Shown: piece by piece, positions 45,567 to 55,106 of the stretch
Layout of the letters: the number at the start of each line of letters is the position of its first letter
Numbering within the stretch: position 1 is the stretch's first letter
Assembly (NCBI GenBank): GCA_021299635.1
Contig: JAJTFA010000009.1
Span: 1-59,665, forward strand
Reading direction: 5' to 3'
DNA length: 59,665 bases
Source of the DNA: Sphingobacteriales bacterium
GTDB lineage: Bacteria > Bacteroidota > Bacteroidia > UKL13-3
Made by a program: the position numbers and the translations under genes
The notes under the pieces: generated by a model
Databases searched by the model: none
The model's input: the letters and a program-made list of their open reading frames with translations, nothing else
Told to the model about the DNA's origin: nothing

Positions 45567-47156
45567 TTGAAAGAGTTTACCCAGCTTTTTAGAAAGATAG
45601 ATGAAACAACTAAGACCAATGAAAAGGTTGAGGCGCTTGTTCAGTATCTCAATGCGGCTTCACCGGAAGATAAATTATGGACCATTGCCATCTTCTGCGG
45701 TCGCAATCCAAAAAAAATTACCAAAACCAATGAGCTTAAAAGATGGGCTGCCGAGGCTGCATCCATTCCTTATTGGTTGTTTGATGAAACGTATCATGTT
45801 GTAGGAGACTTATCTGAAACCATTAGCAGCATTTTACCCGATGGCTGTTCAACAGCAGTTTTATCGTTGGCAGAAACCATAAAGGAGTTTGAAGCAGCGC
45901 TAGCTATCAAGGAAGAAGATAAACAGGCATTTATTACTGCCAAATGGAAAACCATGAGTAAACACGAGCGCTTTGTTTATAATAAACTCACATCAGGTTC
46001 TTTTAGAATGGGTGTATCGCAACAATTATTGATTAAAGCATTGGCAAAGCACACCGGCCTTCACGCCAATCAACTTGCTCATAGGCTCACAGGGAAATGG
46101 GATCCGCACGAGGTTACATATAACGACCTGCTATTTGTAGAAAACAGTGCTGATGAGGCTTCCAGACCGTATCCGTTTTATTTGGCTTATGCTTTGGATA
46201 TGCCCCCGGAAGAACTGGGTGAAATACATAACTGGCAAATAGAGTATAAGTGGGATGGAATACGTGTGCAGTTGATTAAGCGAAATGGCACCTTATTTTT
46301 ATGGAGCAGAGGGGAGGAATTGATAACAGATAAATTTCCGGAGTTGCATTTGCTTGCTTCACATCTGCCAGAAGGAACAGTGATAGATGGAGAACTAGTG
46401 CCTATGGGAGCGGATCAGGTAAAACCTTTTCATGAACTGCAAACCAGAATTGGACGTAAAAATATTTCCAAATCTGTAATGCAAAAAGTTCCGGTTGCAA
46501 TTATAGCCTATGATTTGTTGGAAATAAACCATACAGACCAGCGGAATGAGCCATTAGAAAACAGAAGAGCATTGCTAGAGGAATTGGTGCAAAATGTGCA
46601 GCAGTCTGTTCTTCTCTTATCATCATTGATAGAAGCTGCCCACTGGCAAGAGCTTGCATCTATCAGAGAGCACTCACGCCTCAACGGTAGTGAAGGGGTG
46701 ATGCTTAAGCATAAATCATCAGCCTATGGCGTTGGCAGAAAAAAGGGCGAATGGTGGAAATGGAAAACCGATCCAATGAGTATTGATGCGGTGATGATAT
46801 ATGCCCAGAGTGGTCATGGTCGCAGGGCAGGATTGTATACAGATTATACCTTTGCCGTATGGGATGCAGAGCAAAAACTGGTGCCATTTGCTAAAGCATA
46901 CTCAGGTTTAACCGATAAGGAAATTGAAGCGGTTGATAATTGGGTAAAGAAACATACCATTGAAAAATTCGGTCCTGTTAGAAGCGTAGTTCCCGAGCTG
47001 GTTTTTGAAATAGGTTTTGAAGGCATTAACTATTCTCCCAGACACAAATCGGGTATAGCTGTTCGTTTTCCGCGTGTTTTGCGTTGGCGCAAGGATAAGC
47101 AAGCAGCAGAAGCAGATACCCTTGAACAATTAAAAAGTTTAATCCAAAGCCCATGA
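45567..47156 (+). CDS. ATP-dependent DNA ligase (LigB type)
   Basis: A 529-residue ligase. The N-terminal DNA-binding domain (about 1-200) precedes the adenylation motif EYKWDGIRVQL with nucleophile Lys228. WSRGEELITDKFPEL and GVMLKHKSSAYGVGRKKGEWWKWK (motifs IIIa-V) follow, with the OB domain at the C-terminus. It starts with TTG at 45567, six bases after a CAGGAG site. It seals nicks using ATP and is expected to work with the flanking nuclease and helicase. Its stop overlaps the helicase start by 4 bases. Confidence 0.94.
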   Translation: MKEFTQLFRKIDETTKTNEKVEALVQYLNAASPEDKLWTIAIFCGRNPKKITKTNELKRWAAEAASIPYWLFDETYHVVGDLSETISSILPDGCSTAVLSLAETIKEFEAALAIKEEDKQAFITAKWKTMSKHERFVYNKLTSGSFRMGVSQQLLIKALAKHTGLHANQLAHRLTGKWDPHEVTYNDLLFVENSADEASRPYPFYLAYALDMPPEELGEIHNWQIEYKWDGIRVQLIKRNGTLFLWSRGEELITDKFPELHLLASHLPEGTVIDGELVPMGADQVKPFHELQTRIGRKNISKSVMQKVPVAIIAYDLLEINHTDQRNEPLENRRALLEELVQNVQQSVLLLSSLIEAAHWQELASIREHSRLNGSEGVMLKHKSSAYGVGRKKGEWWKWKTDPMSIDAVMIYAQSGHGRRAGLYTDYTFAVWDAEQKLVPFAKAYSGLTDKEIEAVDNWVKKHTIEKFGPVRSVVPELVFEIGFEGINYSPRHKSGIAVRFPRVLRWRKDKQAAEADTLEQLKSLIQSP

Positions 47157-49585
47157 GTGCCCCCAAACATACATTAGCTGCCCGGCAATGGTTTAAGTCA
47201 AAAGGGTGGAGGGCATATGATTTTCAGAAAGACTGCTGGCAGCATGTGCTTAATGAAAATAGTGGACTGCTAAATGCACCAACAGGTTCAGGAAAAACCT
47301 ATGCGCTTGCGTTGGGAATTTTATTAAAAGCCTTGCGCGAGAATGATGGCGCGCAGGCAGGCCTGCGCGCCATCTGGATTACCCCCATACGTGCACTCGC
47401 TAAAGATATACAGCAGGCCGTAAATGAAGCATCTATTGCTCTTGGGTTAAATTGGAATATTGCCATAAGAACGGGAGATACTTCCACTACAGAACGACAA
47501 AAGCAAAAAAGAAATACGCCTCAGTTTTTAATCACCACACCTGAAAGCTTACATTTAATGCTGGCACAAAAGGATGCTTCGGTGGTTTTTGGCAACCTGC
47601 ATACCATTGTTATCGATGAATGGCATGAGTTAATCGGAACCAAACGTGGTGTGCAGATAGAACTGGCCTTATCACGACTCAAATCGCTTTCTTTATCGTT
47701 AATGATTTGGGGAATATCTGCAACCATTGGCAACCTTGAAGAAGCCATGCAAGTGCTATTGGGACAACATGAAAATGAAGGTGTGTTGGTAAAGGCCAAT
47801 CTTACAAAAGAGATTGAAATTATTTCTGTGCTACCGGATGAGATGGAGCAATTGCCGTGGGCAGGGCATCTTGGGGTTAAACTTTTGCCCAAAGTTATTC
47901 CACTCATTGAACAGGCAGGAACAACATTGATTTTTACAAATACCCGTTCTCAAACAGAAATCTGGTATCAGCAAATAATTGAAGCAGCACCTCAATTAGC
48001 GGGTGTAATGGGTACGCATCACGGGTCATTAAGCAATGAAGTGCGTTCATGGGTTGAAGAAGCCTTACACAGCGGTATACTTAAAGCTGTGGTTTGTACA
48101 TCAAGTTTAGATTTGGGTGTGGATTTCAGACCGGTTGAGCAAATTATTCAAATTGGGAGTCCGCGTGGTGTTGCTCGTTTTTTGCAACGTGCCGGCCGCA
48201 GCGGCCACCAACCTGATGCTATCAGTCGCATTTACTTTGTCCCTACTCACAGCCTTGAGCTCATGGAAGCATCAGCCTTGAGGCAGGCAGCAAAACAACA
48301 AAAACTGGAAAGCAAACCCCCGGTAATCAGAGCATTTGATGTTTTGTGTCAATACCTGGTTACGCTCGCTGTTGGCGAGGGTTTTTATCCGGATAAAATT
48401 TATGAAGAAGTAAAAGGTACCTTCTGTTTTGCATCCATTACAAATGAAGAGTGGCTTTGGGCCTTGCATTTCATTACTAGGGGTGGCGCATCCTTGTATG
48501 CATATGATGAATTTAAAAAAGTAAGTGTAAGCGAAGCAGGTTTGTATCATGTAAGCAATCGCAAAACAGCTATGCGTCACAGGCTATCTATTGGCACTAT
48601 TGTAAGCGATGTGATGCTTATGGTTAAATGGATGCAGGGTGGTTTGCTCGGAATGGTTGAGGAGTGGTTTGTTGCAAGATTAAAAACCGGCAGCGTGTTT
48701 TGGTTTGCGGGCAAAAGCTTAGAAATTGTGCAGATAAAGGAAATGACGGTTTATGTACGCAAAGTAAATGCAGGCAAAGCCATTGTACCACAATGGATGG
48801 GTGGACGTATGCCTCTTAGCAGTAAACTCGGTGAAACACTTCGGGAGGGAATGAATATTTATGTGAAGGGTAACGCTACCGATGTTGAATATTTTGCACT
48901 TGAGGAAACTTTGCAGGTGCAACAACAGCGCTCACTTATTCCTGCTGAAAATGAATTGCTCATTGAAAAATATAAAAGCAGAGATGGGCACCATGTTTTC
49001 ATTTATCCTTTTGAAGGACGTTTGGTGCATGAAGGGTTGGCTAGTCTTTTTGCTTATCGCATTGGTCGTATGTTGCCTATTACGTTCTCACTTGCATTTA
49101 ACGATTATGGATTTGAGTTGCTGAGCGATCAGCCAATACCTATAGAAGATGCTATTGGCGATAACCTTTTTGGTGAGGAAGATTTGTTTCAAGATGTGAT
49201 GAGCAGTATCAATGCAGTTGAAATGGCTGGACGCAAGTTCAGGGATATTGCCCACATTGCAGGATTAATATTTACCGGGTATCCGGGTAAAACCATGCAA
49301 GGCAAACACCTGCAGGCTTCGGCAGGTATGTTCTTTCAGGTGTTTAGAGATTATGAACCGGACAATTTGCTCATGAAACAGGCATATGAAGAGGTATTGA
49401 ACGATCAGCTGGAAGAACTGCGACTAAGAGAGGCACTAAACAGAATTAATCAAAGTAAAATAAGTATAGTAAAAATAGAGCAGCCAAGCCCGTTTTGTTT
49501 CCCAATAATGGTAGACCGTTTGCGAGAGAAGATGAGTTCTGAAACATTAGCCGAGCGCATACGAAAAATGCAGGCAATTCAATAA
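47153..49585 (+). CDS. Ligase-associated DEXH-box helicase (Lhr-like)
   Basis: An 810-residue superfamily 2 helicase. NAPTGSGKTYALALG is Walker A, IVIDEWHELIG the DEWH box, and WGISATIGN motif III. The second RecA-like domain contains VVCTSSLDLGVDFRPVEQ and FLQRAGRSGHQ. A long C-terminal Lhr-type domain of about 400 residues follows. It overlaps the ligase gene by 4 bases (ATGA). The fourth gene common in this repair unit, a PdeM-type phosphoesterase, is not present after it. Confidence 0.94.
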   Translation: MSAPKHTLAARQWFKSKGWRAYDFQKDCWQHVLNENSGLLNAPTGSGKTYALALGILLKALRENDGAQAGLRAIWITPIRALAKDIQQAVNEASIALGLNWNIAIRTGDTSTTERQKQKRNTPQFLITTPESLHLMLAQKDASVVFGNLHTIVIDEWHELIGTKRGVQIELALSRLKSLSLSLMIWGISATIGNLEEAMQVLLGQHENEGVLVKANLTKEIEIISVLPDEMEQLPWAGHLGVKLLPKVIPLIEQAGTTLIFTNTRSQTEIWYQQIIEAAPQLAGVMGTHHGSLSNEVRSWVEEALHSGILKAVVCTSSLDLGVDFRPVEQIIQIGSPRGVARFLQRAGRSGHQPDAISRIYFVPTHSLELMEASALRQAAKQQKLESKPPVIRAFDVLCQYLVTLAVGEGFYPDKIYEEVKGTFCFASITNEEWLWALHFITRGGASLYAYDEFKKVSVSEAGLYHVSNRKTAMRHRLSIGTIVSDVMLMVKWMQGGLLGMVEEWFVARLKTGSVFWFAGKSLEIVQIKEMTVYVRKVNAGKAIVPQWMGGRMPLSSKLGETLREGMNIYVKGNATDVEYFALEETLQVQQQRSLIPAENELLIEKYKSRDGHHVFIYPFEGRLVHEGLASLFAYRIGRMLPITFSLAFNDYGFELLSDQPIPIEDAIGDNLFGEEDLFQDVMSSINAVEMAGRKFRDIAHIAGLIFTGYPGKTMQGKHLQASAGMFFQVFRDYEPDNLLMKQAYEEVLNDQLEELRLREALNRINQSKISIVKIEQPSPFCFPIMVDRLREKMSSETLAERIRKMQAIQ

Positions 49586-49688
49586 TCATCTCTGTAATTG
49601 CTAAACAAAGTTAGAACCTAATTATTTGCATATATGCGTTCGCTCTTTAATAAGGTTTAAATGACGTAAATTAACCCAATTATGGTAT

Positions 49689-49718
49689 TTTGCATAAGCA
49701 TAAACCATATTAAGTTTG
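49689..49718 (+). promoter_or_regulatory. Promoter of the caspase-TPR gene
   Basis: TTTG at 49689-49692 and TAAGTTTG at 49711-49718 are 18 bases apart, a good Bacteroidota promoter. The -7 element ends 7 bases before the ATG at 49726, so the mRNA is probably leaderless or nearly so. Confidence 0.7.
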
Positions 49719-49725
49719 TGTAAAC

Positions 49726-51882
49726 ATGAAAAGAACCCATATCCTGTTGCTATCATTTTTGCTTTGCGGAAGCCTTTTTGCCCAACCTGGCACAAAAGGA
49801 GCAATGATTTCGCAGCAATTAAAATCAAATGCTCAGGTATCAGGGGGTACCGTTTATGCGCTCATTATAGGTATATCCAATTATCAACATTTCCCATCCC
49901 TAAAGTTTGCAGATAAAGATGCCATTGCATTTTATCATTACCTGTTGAATGCAAGCGGTGAGAAGGCTGATACTTCGAATATCCGCTTGCTATTAAACGA
50001 CAAAGCCAAGGCGGGAGATATTTGGCGTGACTTTAGCTGGCTTACCCGAAAGGCTTTAAAAAAAGGAGATAAGGTTTTTATTTATTTTTCAGGTCATGGA
50101 GATGCTGCAAATGCTGAAGAAGCCTATCTACTGGCACACGATGCGCCCAATGAGGGCGATCCCAATTTGTATAATGCAGGAGGTACTTTTCAGGTATACA
50201 ATCTCAAAACAAAGATTAAACAGCTCTCTCAAAGCGGTGTGCAGGTAGTACTTATTACAGATGCCTGCCGAACCAATGAGTTGCCCGGTAAAGAAGCCGG
50301 TTCAAGATGGGCATACAATAAAATAATGGAGCAACAGAGCGGTGAAATCCAGATGGCTTCCTGCGCTGCTAATGAAAAGAGTGTTGAAAGCACCAATTGG
50401 GGAGAGGGAAGAGGTGTGTTTTCCTGGCACCTAATTAATGGACTTTCCGGCCTGGCTGATGATGACCCGGAGGATGGTCAGGTAACCTTATATGAGTTGC
50501 AGAAATATGTGAAATCCAAAGTGCGCAACGATACGCGTAATAACCAGGGTATTCCAACTCAAAATCCGATGTTTTGTTGCAATGAGGCTGAGAATCTTGT
50601 GCTCAATAATCCAACTCAGCAACAAAAAATGCAACTTATAGCCAACTTATCTAAACCTGTTTTACCTGGCTCTAATACCATGCTTGTTGCTAATACAAAC
50701 CGCAGTGTATTAGCAGATGTTAAGAAAGCAGCAGTCATTTATGCAAAGTTTACTGAGGCACTGAATAAAGAAAATTTATTGGGTACTGAATTGTCTGCTC
50801 AATTTCATTACTCCCAGCTCATAAACAGTGATGGCTTTTCTAATGATGATAAAAAAGAACTTACTGGTGAATATGCAGCAGCTCTGGTAAATTTTGCACA
50901 GCAACGCGTAAACAATTACCTGAGCGGGAAAAACCAAAAATTGTACTCATACGATTATTTTATGAAGGCTGCCGAAGCTTTGCGTGAAGCATACCAGCTG
51001 CTTGGACCCTATAATGATCAGTCAAAAGTAATTATGAAAACAAGATTGCTGCTGGAAGCTCGTGCAACCTCAGCTATGGTTATTTTCAAAGATTTTCATG
51101 AAAATAAATCGCAAACCGATTTAATGAAAAATGGCCTTCTTAAACTAGACAGTGCATCTAAGATTACAAACTCCGCTTCTGATGCTGTGCTTTATCATAC
51201 CTATTCACTGGTGCTTCAAGGATTAAATGATATACCCAAAGCCATTTATTTTGAAAAAGAGGCTCTTAAAATAGCTCCACTTTGGAAGTATCCGTATAAT
51301 ACCTTAGGATTTTTATACAATAAAACAGGCAACACCGACTCTGCACTCTATTATTACCATGCATGCATTCTAATCGACCCGGGTTATACAACAGCTTACA
51401 ACAACTTAGGTTCAATGTATTTAAGTTTAGGCGAAATTGATAAGGCTGAGTTTTATCTTAACCGATGCATAAGCATTGATCCGGATTATTTAAATGCAAG
51501 GGTAAACAAAGGATTATTACTTTACATAAAACAAGCGGTTGATTCTGCTATTTTATGCTGGCAGGGCGTTATTGCAAAAGATTCAAACTTTAGCAATGCA
51601 CACTTTAATCTCGCAAATTTATTTTATAACCTGCGTAACCTAAGTGGTGCCGCCACACATTACAATGAATGCGTAAGAATTGATTCATCATTTGCCAAAG
51701 CACATTTTATACTTAGCTGCATTTACAGCAATGAAAAAAAACTAAAACAGGCATCTTATCATTTTGAGCAGGCTCTTAAGAACGGCTATCGTGATAAGAG
51801 TATAGATGATAACAGCGACCTGGAAAATTTTAGAAGAACAGATGAGTTTATCCAACTCAGAAAACGTTATTTATTGTATTAA
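49726..51882 (+). CDS. Exported caspase-family (C14) peptidase with TPR domain
   Basis: A 718-residue protein. A signal peptide (MKRTHILLLSFLLCGSLFAQ) leads to a caspase/metacaspase domain at about 42-290: VYALIIGISNYQHFPSLKFADKDA, then YFSGHGD with catalytic His124 and ITDACRTNEL with Cys181. TPR repeats fill about 470-700 (ALYYYHACILIDPGYTTAYNN, NARVNKGLLLY). A middle region of about 150 residues is unassigned. The dyad is intact. The signal peptide places this peptidase in the periplasm or outside, unlike cytoplasmic metacaspases. Confidence 0.9.
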   Translation: MKRTHILLLSFLLCGSLFAQPGTKGAMISQQLKSNAQVSGGTVYALIIGISNYQHFPSLKFADKDAIAFYHYLLNASGEKADTSNIRLLLNDKAKAGDIWRDFSWLTRKALKKGDKVFIYFSGHGDAANAEEAYLLAHDAPNEGDPNLYNAGGTFQVYNLKTKIKQLSQSGVQVVLITDACRTNELPGKEAGSRWAYNKIMEQQSGEIQMASCAANEKSVESTNWGEGRGVFSWHLINGLSGLADDDPEDGQVTLYELQKYVKSKVRNDTRNNQGIPTQNPMFCCNEAENLVLNNPTQQQKMQLIANLSKPVLPGSNTMLVANTNRSVLADVKKAAVIYAKFTEALNKENLLGTELSAQFHYSQLINSDGFSNDDKKELTGEYAAALVNFAQQRVNNYLSGKNQKLYSYDYFMKAAEALREAYQLLGPYNDQSKVIMKTRLLLEARATSAMVIFKDFHENKSQTDLMKNGLLKLDSASKITNSASDAVLYHTYSLVLQGLNDIPKAIYFEKEALKIAPLWKYPYNTLGFLYNKTGNTDSALYYYHACILIDPGYTTAYNNLGSMYLSLGEIDKAEFYLNRCISIDPDYLNARVNKGLLLYIKQAVDSAILCWQGVIAKDSNFSNAHFNLANLFYNLRNLSGAATHYNECVRIDSSFAKAHFILSCIYSNEKKLKQASYHFEQALKNGYRDKSIDDNSDLENFRRTDEFIQLRKRYLLY

Positions 51883-51897
51883 ATAAGCACAATTGGC

Positions 51898-52593
51898 CTA
51901 CTTTTTTATTTCTTCCCACTTCATCGCATGAACGTCCTTAATGAGGCTTAGATCGGTAATGATGCTTTCAATATCTGTTTGTCTTCTATCCAGCGAATGT
52001 ATTTCTGCAGTAATTTTATTATTACCCTCAATGGATATGCTGCTCAGGTGCAGTGTTGGAGAGGCTTTAACTGATTCTATTAGGGCTGCCCTAATAGCAT
52101 CTTTAGCCTGCTCAGTGCAATGCATTTGAAGGGCATAGCTATATCCTGCTATTTCAATTTGCTGTATGCGGTGATCAATTTTATTGCCAATAGGCCTGAG
52201 CACTATATTGCCAAATACTACAAAAGCAGTACCCACTATACCCTCATAAAAATGTCCAAGTCCGGCAAGCGTTCCAATAGCTGCAGAACACCAGATGGTA
52301 GCTGCTGTATTGATACCGGAAATATTCAAGCCATCACGCATCATAATACCTGCACCTAAAAAGCCAATACCGGTTACAATATTAGCTGCAATGCGCGCAG
52401 CACCTGAAGGGTCGCCACCAATGTTTTCAGATGCTAAAATAAACAATGCTGCACCACCCGCAACCAAAGCATTGGTTTTAACTCCGGCCAATTTATGGCG
52501 CCATTGCCGCTCCAAACCAATAATTGTTCCGAGGGTAAATGCCAGAAGCAGTCGGTGCTCAAACTGGCCAATATTCATATTCTGCAAATTCAT
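51898..52593 (-). CDS. MgtC/SapB family membrane protein
   Basis: A 231-residue inner-membrane protein. FEHRLLLAFTLGTIIGLERQWRHKLAGVKTNALVAGGAALF is the family N-terminus, and ANIVTGIGFLGAGIMMRDG and GINTAATIWCSAAIGTLAGLGHF are the conserved membrane helices. A C-terminal cytoplasmic ACT-like domain lies at about 145-231. I use the ATG at 52593 because a longer reading (52686) would leave 6 bases before the divergent ABC gene. MgtC proteins affect Mg2+ adaptation and ATP synthase; the role here is unknown. It converges on the caspase gene 15 bases away. Confidence 0.9.
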   Translation of the reverse strand: MNLQNMNIGQFEHRLLLAFTLGTIIGLERQWRHKLAGVKTNALVAGGAALFILASENIGGDPSGAARIAANIVTGIGFLGAGIMMRDGLNISGINTAATIWCSAAIGTLAGLGHFYEGIVGTAFVVFGNIVLRPIGNKIDHRIQQIEIAGYSYALQMHCTEQAKDAIRAALIESVKASPTLHLSSISIEGNNKITAEIHSLDRRQTDIESIITDLSLIKDVHAMKWEEIKK

Positions 52594-52692
52594 AAAGCTA
52601 ATGTAAAATAAATAAGCCAATTCGTTTATAAAATATTTGTATGCACTTGCCAAGCGAATTGTTAAATTGTACCCCCCATTCAGCATCCGGTT

Positions 52693-53625
52693 ATGAATAT
52701 ACTAGAGGTTAAACATGTGTCAAAATTTTATGCCGATCATCAGGCATTGAGTGATGTAAGTATAACAGTTCCCCAAGGATCTATATATGGTTTACTTGGC
52801 CCAAACGGGGCAGGTAAAACAAGCCTCATTCGTATCATAACGCAAATAACAAGAGCCGATATTGGTGAGGTGCTCTTTGATGGAAAACATCTTAAACCTA
52901 ATGATATGTATCGCATAGGTTACTTGCCTGAAGAACGCGGCCTATATAAAAAAATGGAAGTAGGGGAGCAATTACTTTATTTTGCCCAACTAAAGGGTCT
53001 TAGCCGGCAGGAGGCATTAAAGCGACTGAGGATTTGGGTTGAAAAATTTGAAATTAAAAGCTGGTGGAAGAAAAAAGTAGAAGAACTTTCTAAAGGTATG
53101 CAGCAAAAAATTCAGTTTATAGCAACTGTATTGCATGAACCTCGATTAATTATTCTTGATGAGCCTTTTTCAGGTTTTGATCCGGTGAATGCCGCTATCA
53201 TAACCGATGAGATTTTGAAACTAAAGGAGCTGGGATGTAGCATTATTTTCTCAACCCACAGAATGGAAACAGTTGAGCAATTGTGTGATCATATTGCACT
53301 CATCAATCAGTCTAAAAAAATACTTGAAGGATCGGTCAAGGAAGTGCGCGAGCAGTTTAAAACCAATATTTACGAAATGGAATACATTGGCAATTTTCTT
53401 AATCTTGGGCCGGAAATTGAAATTGAAGAAGTGAAACTATACGACAATGATCATAAGCTGGTTGTTATCCGTTCTGAACAAAATGTTTCGCCTAATGCCA
53501 TTTTAGGAAAAGCAATCAATCAGGTTCAAGTGCACCGCTTCAACGAAAAATTACCTGGTATGCATGATATTTTTATCAGGCTGGTATCAGAAAGCAATAA
53601 CCTGAAATCATTATCCAATAACTAA
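52693..53625 (+). CDS. ABC transporter ATP-binding protein with DUF4162-like C-terminus
   Basis: A 310-residue ATPase. GLLGPNGAGKTSLIRII is Walker A, the Q-loop lies near YLPEERGLYKK, ELSKGMQQKIQ is the ABC signature, RLIILDEPFSGFDP is Walker B, and STHRMETVEQL is the H-loop. The C-terminal 90 residues match the DUF4162 extension seen in NatA/YhaQ-like exporters. The expected ABC-2 permease gene is missing: the next gene is an M20 dipeptidase 17 bases away. The partner permease must be elsewhere. Confidence 0.92.
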   Translation: MNILEVKHVSKFYADHQALSDVSITVPQGSIYGLLGPNGAGKTSLIRIITQITRADIGEVLFDGKHLKPNDMYRIGYLPEERGLYKKMEVGEQLLYFAQLKGLSRQEALKRLRIWVEKFEIKSWWKKKVEELSKGMQQKIQFIATVLHEPRLIILDEPFSGFDPVNAAIITDEILKLKELGCSIIFSTHRMETVEQLCDHIALINQSKKILEGSVKEVREQFKTNIYEMEYIGNFLNLGPEIEIEEVKLYDNDHKLVVIRSEQNVSPNAILGKAINQVQVHRFNEKLPGMHDIFIRLVSESNNLKSLSNN

Positions 53626-53642
53626 TATATAATTTACAAAAT

Positions 53643-55034
53643 ATGCAAGACGTAAAACAGTACATTGAACAAAACAAACAACGATTTTTAGACGAATTAT
53701 TTGCTTTATTGCGCATTCCTTCCATCAGCGCTGATTCTGCCTATGCAGGCGATGTGAAAAAGGCTGCAGAATTTGTGGCGGAGCGCATGCGCGAAGCCGG
53801 GGCCGATAAAGTAGAGGTATGCCCAACTCCGGGGCATCCAATTGTATATGGCGAAAAAATAATAGATGCAAAATTACCAACTGTTTTGGTTTACGGACAT
53901 TATGATGTGCAGCCGGCTGTGCCGCTTGATTTATGGGATACACCTCCTTTTGAGCCTACCGTAAAAACTACTGCAGCGCATCCTGAAGGTGCTATTTTTG
54001 CACGTGGTTCTGCCGATGATAAAGGGCAATTTTATATGCATATCAAAGCGTTTGAGTACATGATGAAAACAAACAACCTGCCTTGTAACATAAAAATGAT
54101 GATTGAAGGAGAAGAGGAAGTTGGCAGCTCAAACCTGGCTAATTTTTGTATGCAGAACAAAGCTAAATTAAAAGCCGATGTTGTGCTTATCTCCGATACT
54201 TCCATGATTGCAAACAATGTTCCCTCCATTGATACCGGCTTGCGCGGATTAAGCTATGTAGAAGTAGAGGTAACCGGCCCCAACCGAGATTTGCATAGCG
54301 GTGTATACGGTGGTGCAGTGGCAAACCCAATAAATATCTTGGCTAAAATGATTGCCTCCATGCACGATGAAGATAACCATATTACCATTCCGGGATTTTA
54401 TGATGAAGTGATGCAACTTTCCGAGGTTGAGCGTAATGAATTAAATAAAGCCCCTTTTGATATGGCAGACTATAAAACCGACCTGAATATTGCTGATGTA
54501 TGGGGCGAAAGAGGTTATACCATTCTTGAACGCACAGGCATAAGGCCTACATTGGATGTAAATGGCATTTGGGGTGGCTATACCGGAGAGGGTTCAAAAA
54601 CCGTTTTGCCATCCAAGGCGTATGCCAAAATAAGCATGCGTTTGGTGCCCAACCAAAGCAGCGATAAAATAACAGCTTTGTTTCAAAAACACTTTGAAAG
54701 TATTGCGCCTGCATCTGTTAAGGTGGTGGTTAAACCTCATCATGGCGGAGAACCGGTGGTTACGCCAACCGATTCGCCAGCTTATCTGGCTGCCGCCCGC
54801 GCTATGGAAATTACTTTTGGCAAAAAGCCTATCCCTACACGCGGAGGTGGTAGTATCCCTATTGTAGCTATGTTTGAAAAAGAACTTGGATTAAAATCAG
54901 TCCTCATGGGTTTTGGTTTAGATAGTGATGCGCTCCATTCTCCTAATGAGCATTACGGTATTTTTAATTATCTAAAAGGAATAGAAACCATACCTTACTT
55001 TTTTAGCAATTATGCAAAAGCATATTTGGGTTAA
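53643..55034 (+). CDS. M20 family dipeptidase (CNDP-like)
   Basis: A 463-residue zinc di-peptidase. VLVYGHYDVQPAVPLDLWDTPPF has the first metal His, ARGSADDKGQF the bridging Asp, and MIEGEEEVGSSNL the catalytic Glu and metal Glu. SDTSMI and GDSDALHSPNEHYGIFNYLKG-type C-terminal ligands are complete. No signal peptide, so cytoplasmic. It cleaves unusual or regular dipeptides and fits with the exported S46 peptidase in peptide use (inference). It follows the ABC ATPase by 17 bases. Confidence 0.93.
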   Translation: MQDVKQYIEQNKQRFLDELFALLRIPSISADSAYAGDVKKAAEFVAERMREAGADKVEVCPTPGHPIVYGEKIIDAKLPTVLVYGHYDVQPAVPLDLWDTPPFEPTVKTTAAHPEGAIFARGSADDKGQFYMHIKAFEYMMKTNNLPCNIKMMIEGEEEVGSSNLANFCMQNKAKLKADVVLISDTSMIANNVPSIDTGLRGLSYVEVEVTGPNRDLHSGVYGGAVANPINILAKMIASMHDEDNHITIPGFYDEVMQLSEVERNELNKAPFDMADYKTDLNIADVWGERGYTILERTGIRPTLDVNGIWGGYTGEGSKTVLPSKAYAKISMRLVPNQSSDKITALFQKHFESIAPASVKVVVKPHHGGEPVVTPTDSPAYLAAARAMEITFGKKPIPTRGGGSIPIVAMFEKELGLKSVLMGFGLDSDALHSPNEHYGIFNYLKGIETIPYFFSNYAKAYLG

Positions 55035-55049
55035 TTTCAAACCATAAAA

Positions 55050-55083
55050 TTTGCTTCAAACAATGAAAAATATTTTATCTTCG
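55050..55083 (+). promoter_or_regulatory. Probable promoter of the bTHX gene
   Basis: TTTG at 55050-55053 and TATCTTCG at 55076-55083 (one mismatch to TAnnTTTG) are 22 bases apart. The predicted leader to the bTHX start at 55107 is about 18 nt. It could also drive the tRNA-Leu tandem region downstream. Confidence 0.5.
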
Positions 55084-55106
55084 CCTATCTTTTAATTCAT
55101 GTTATG

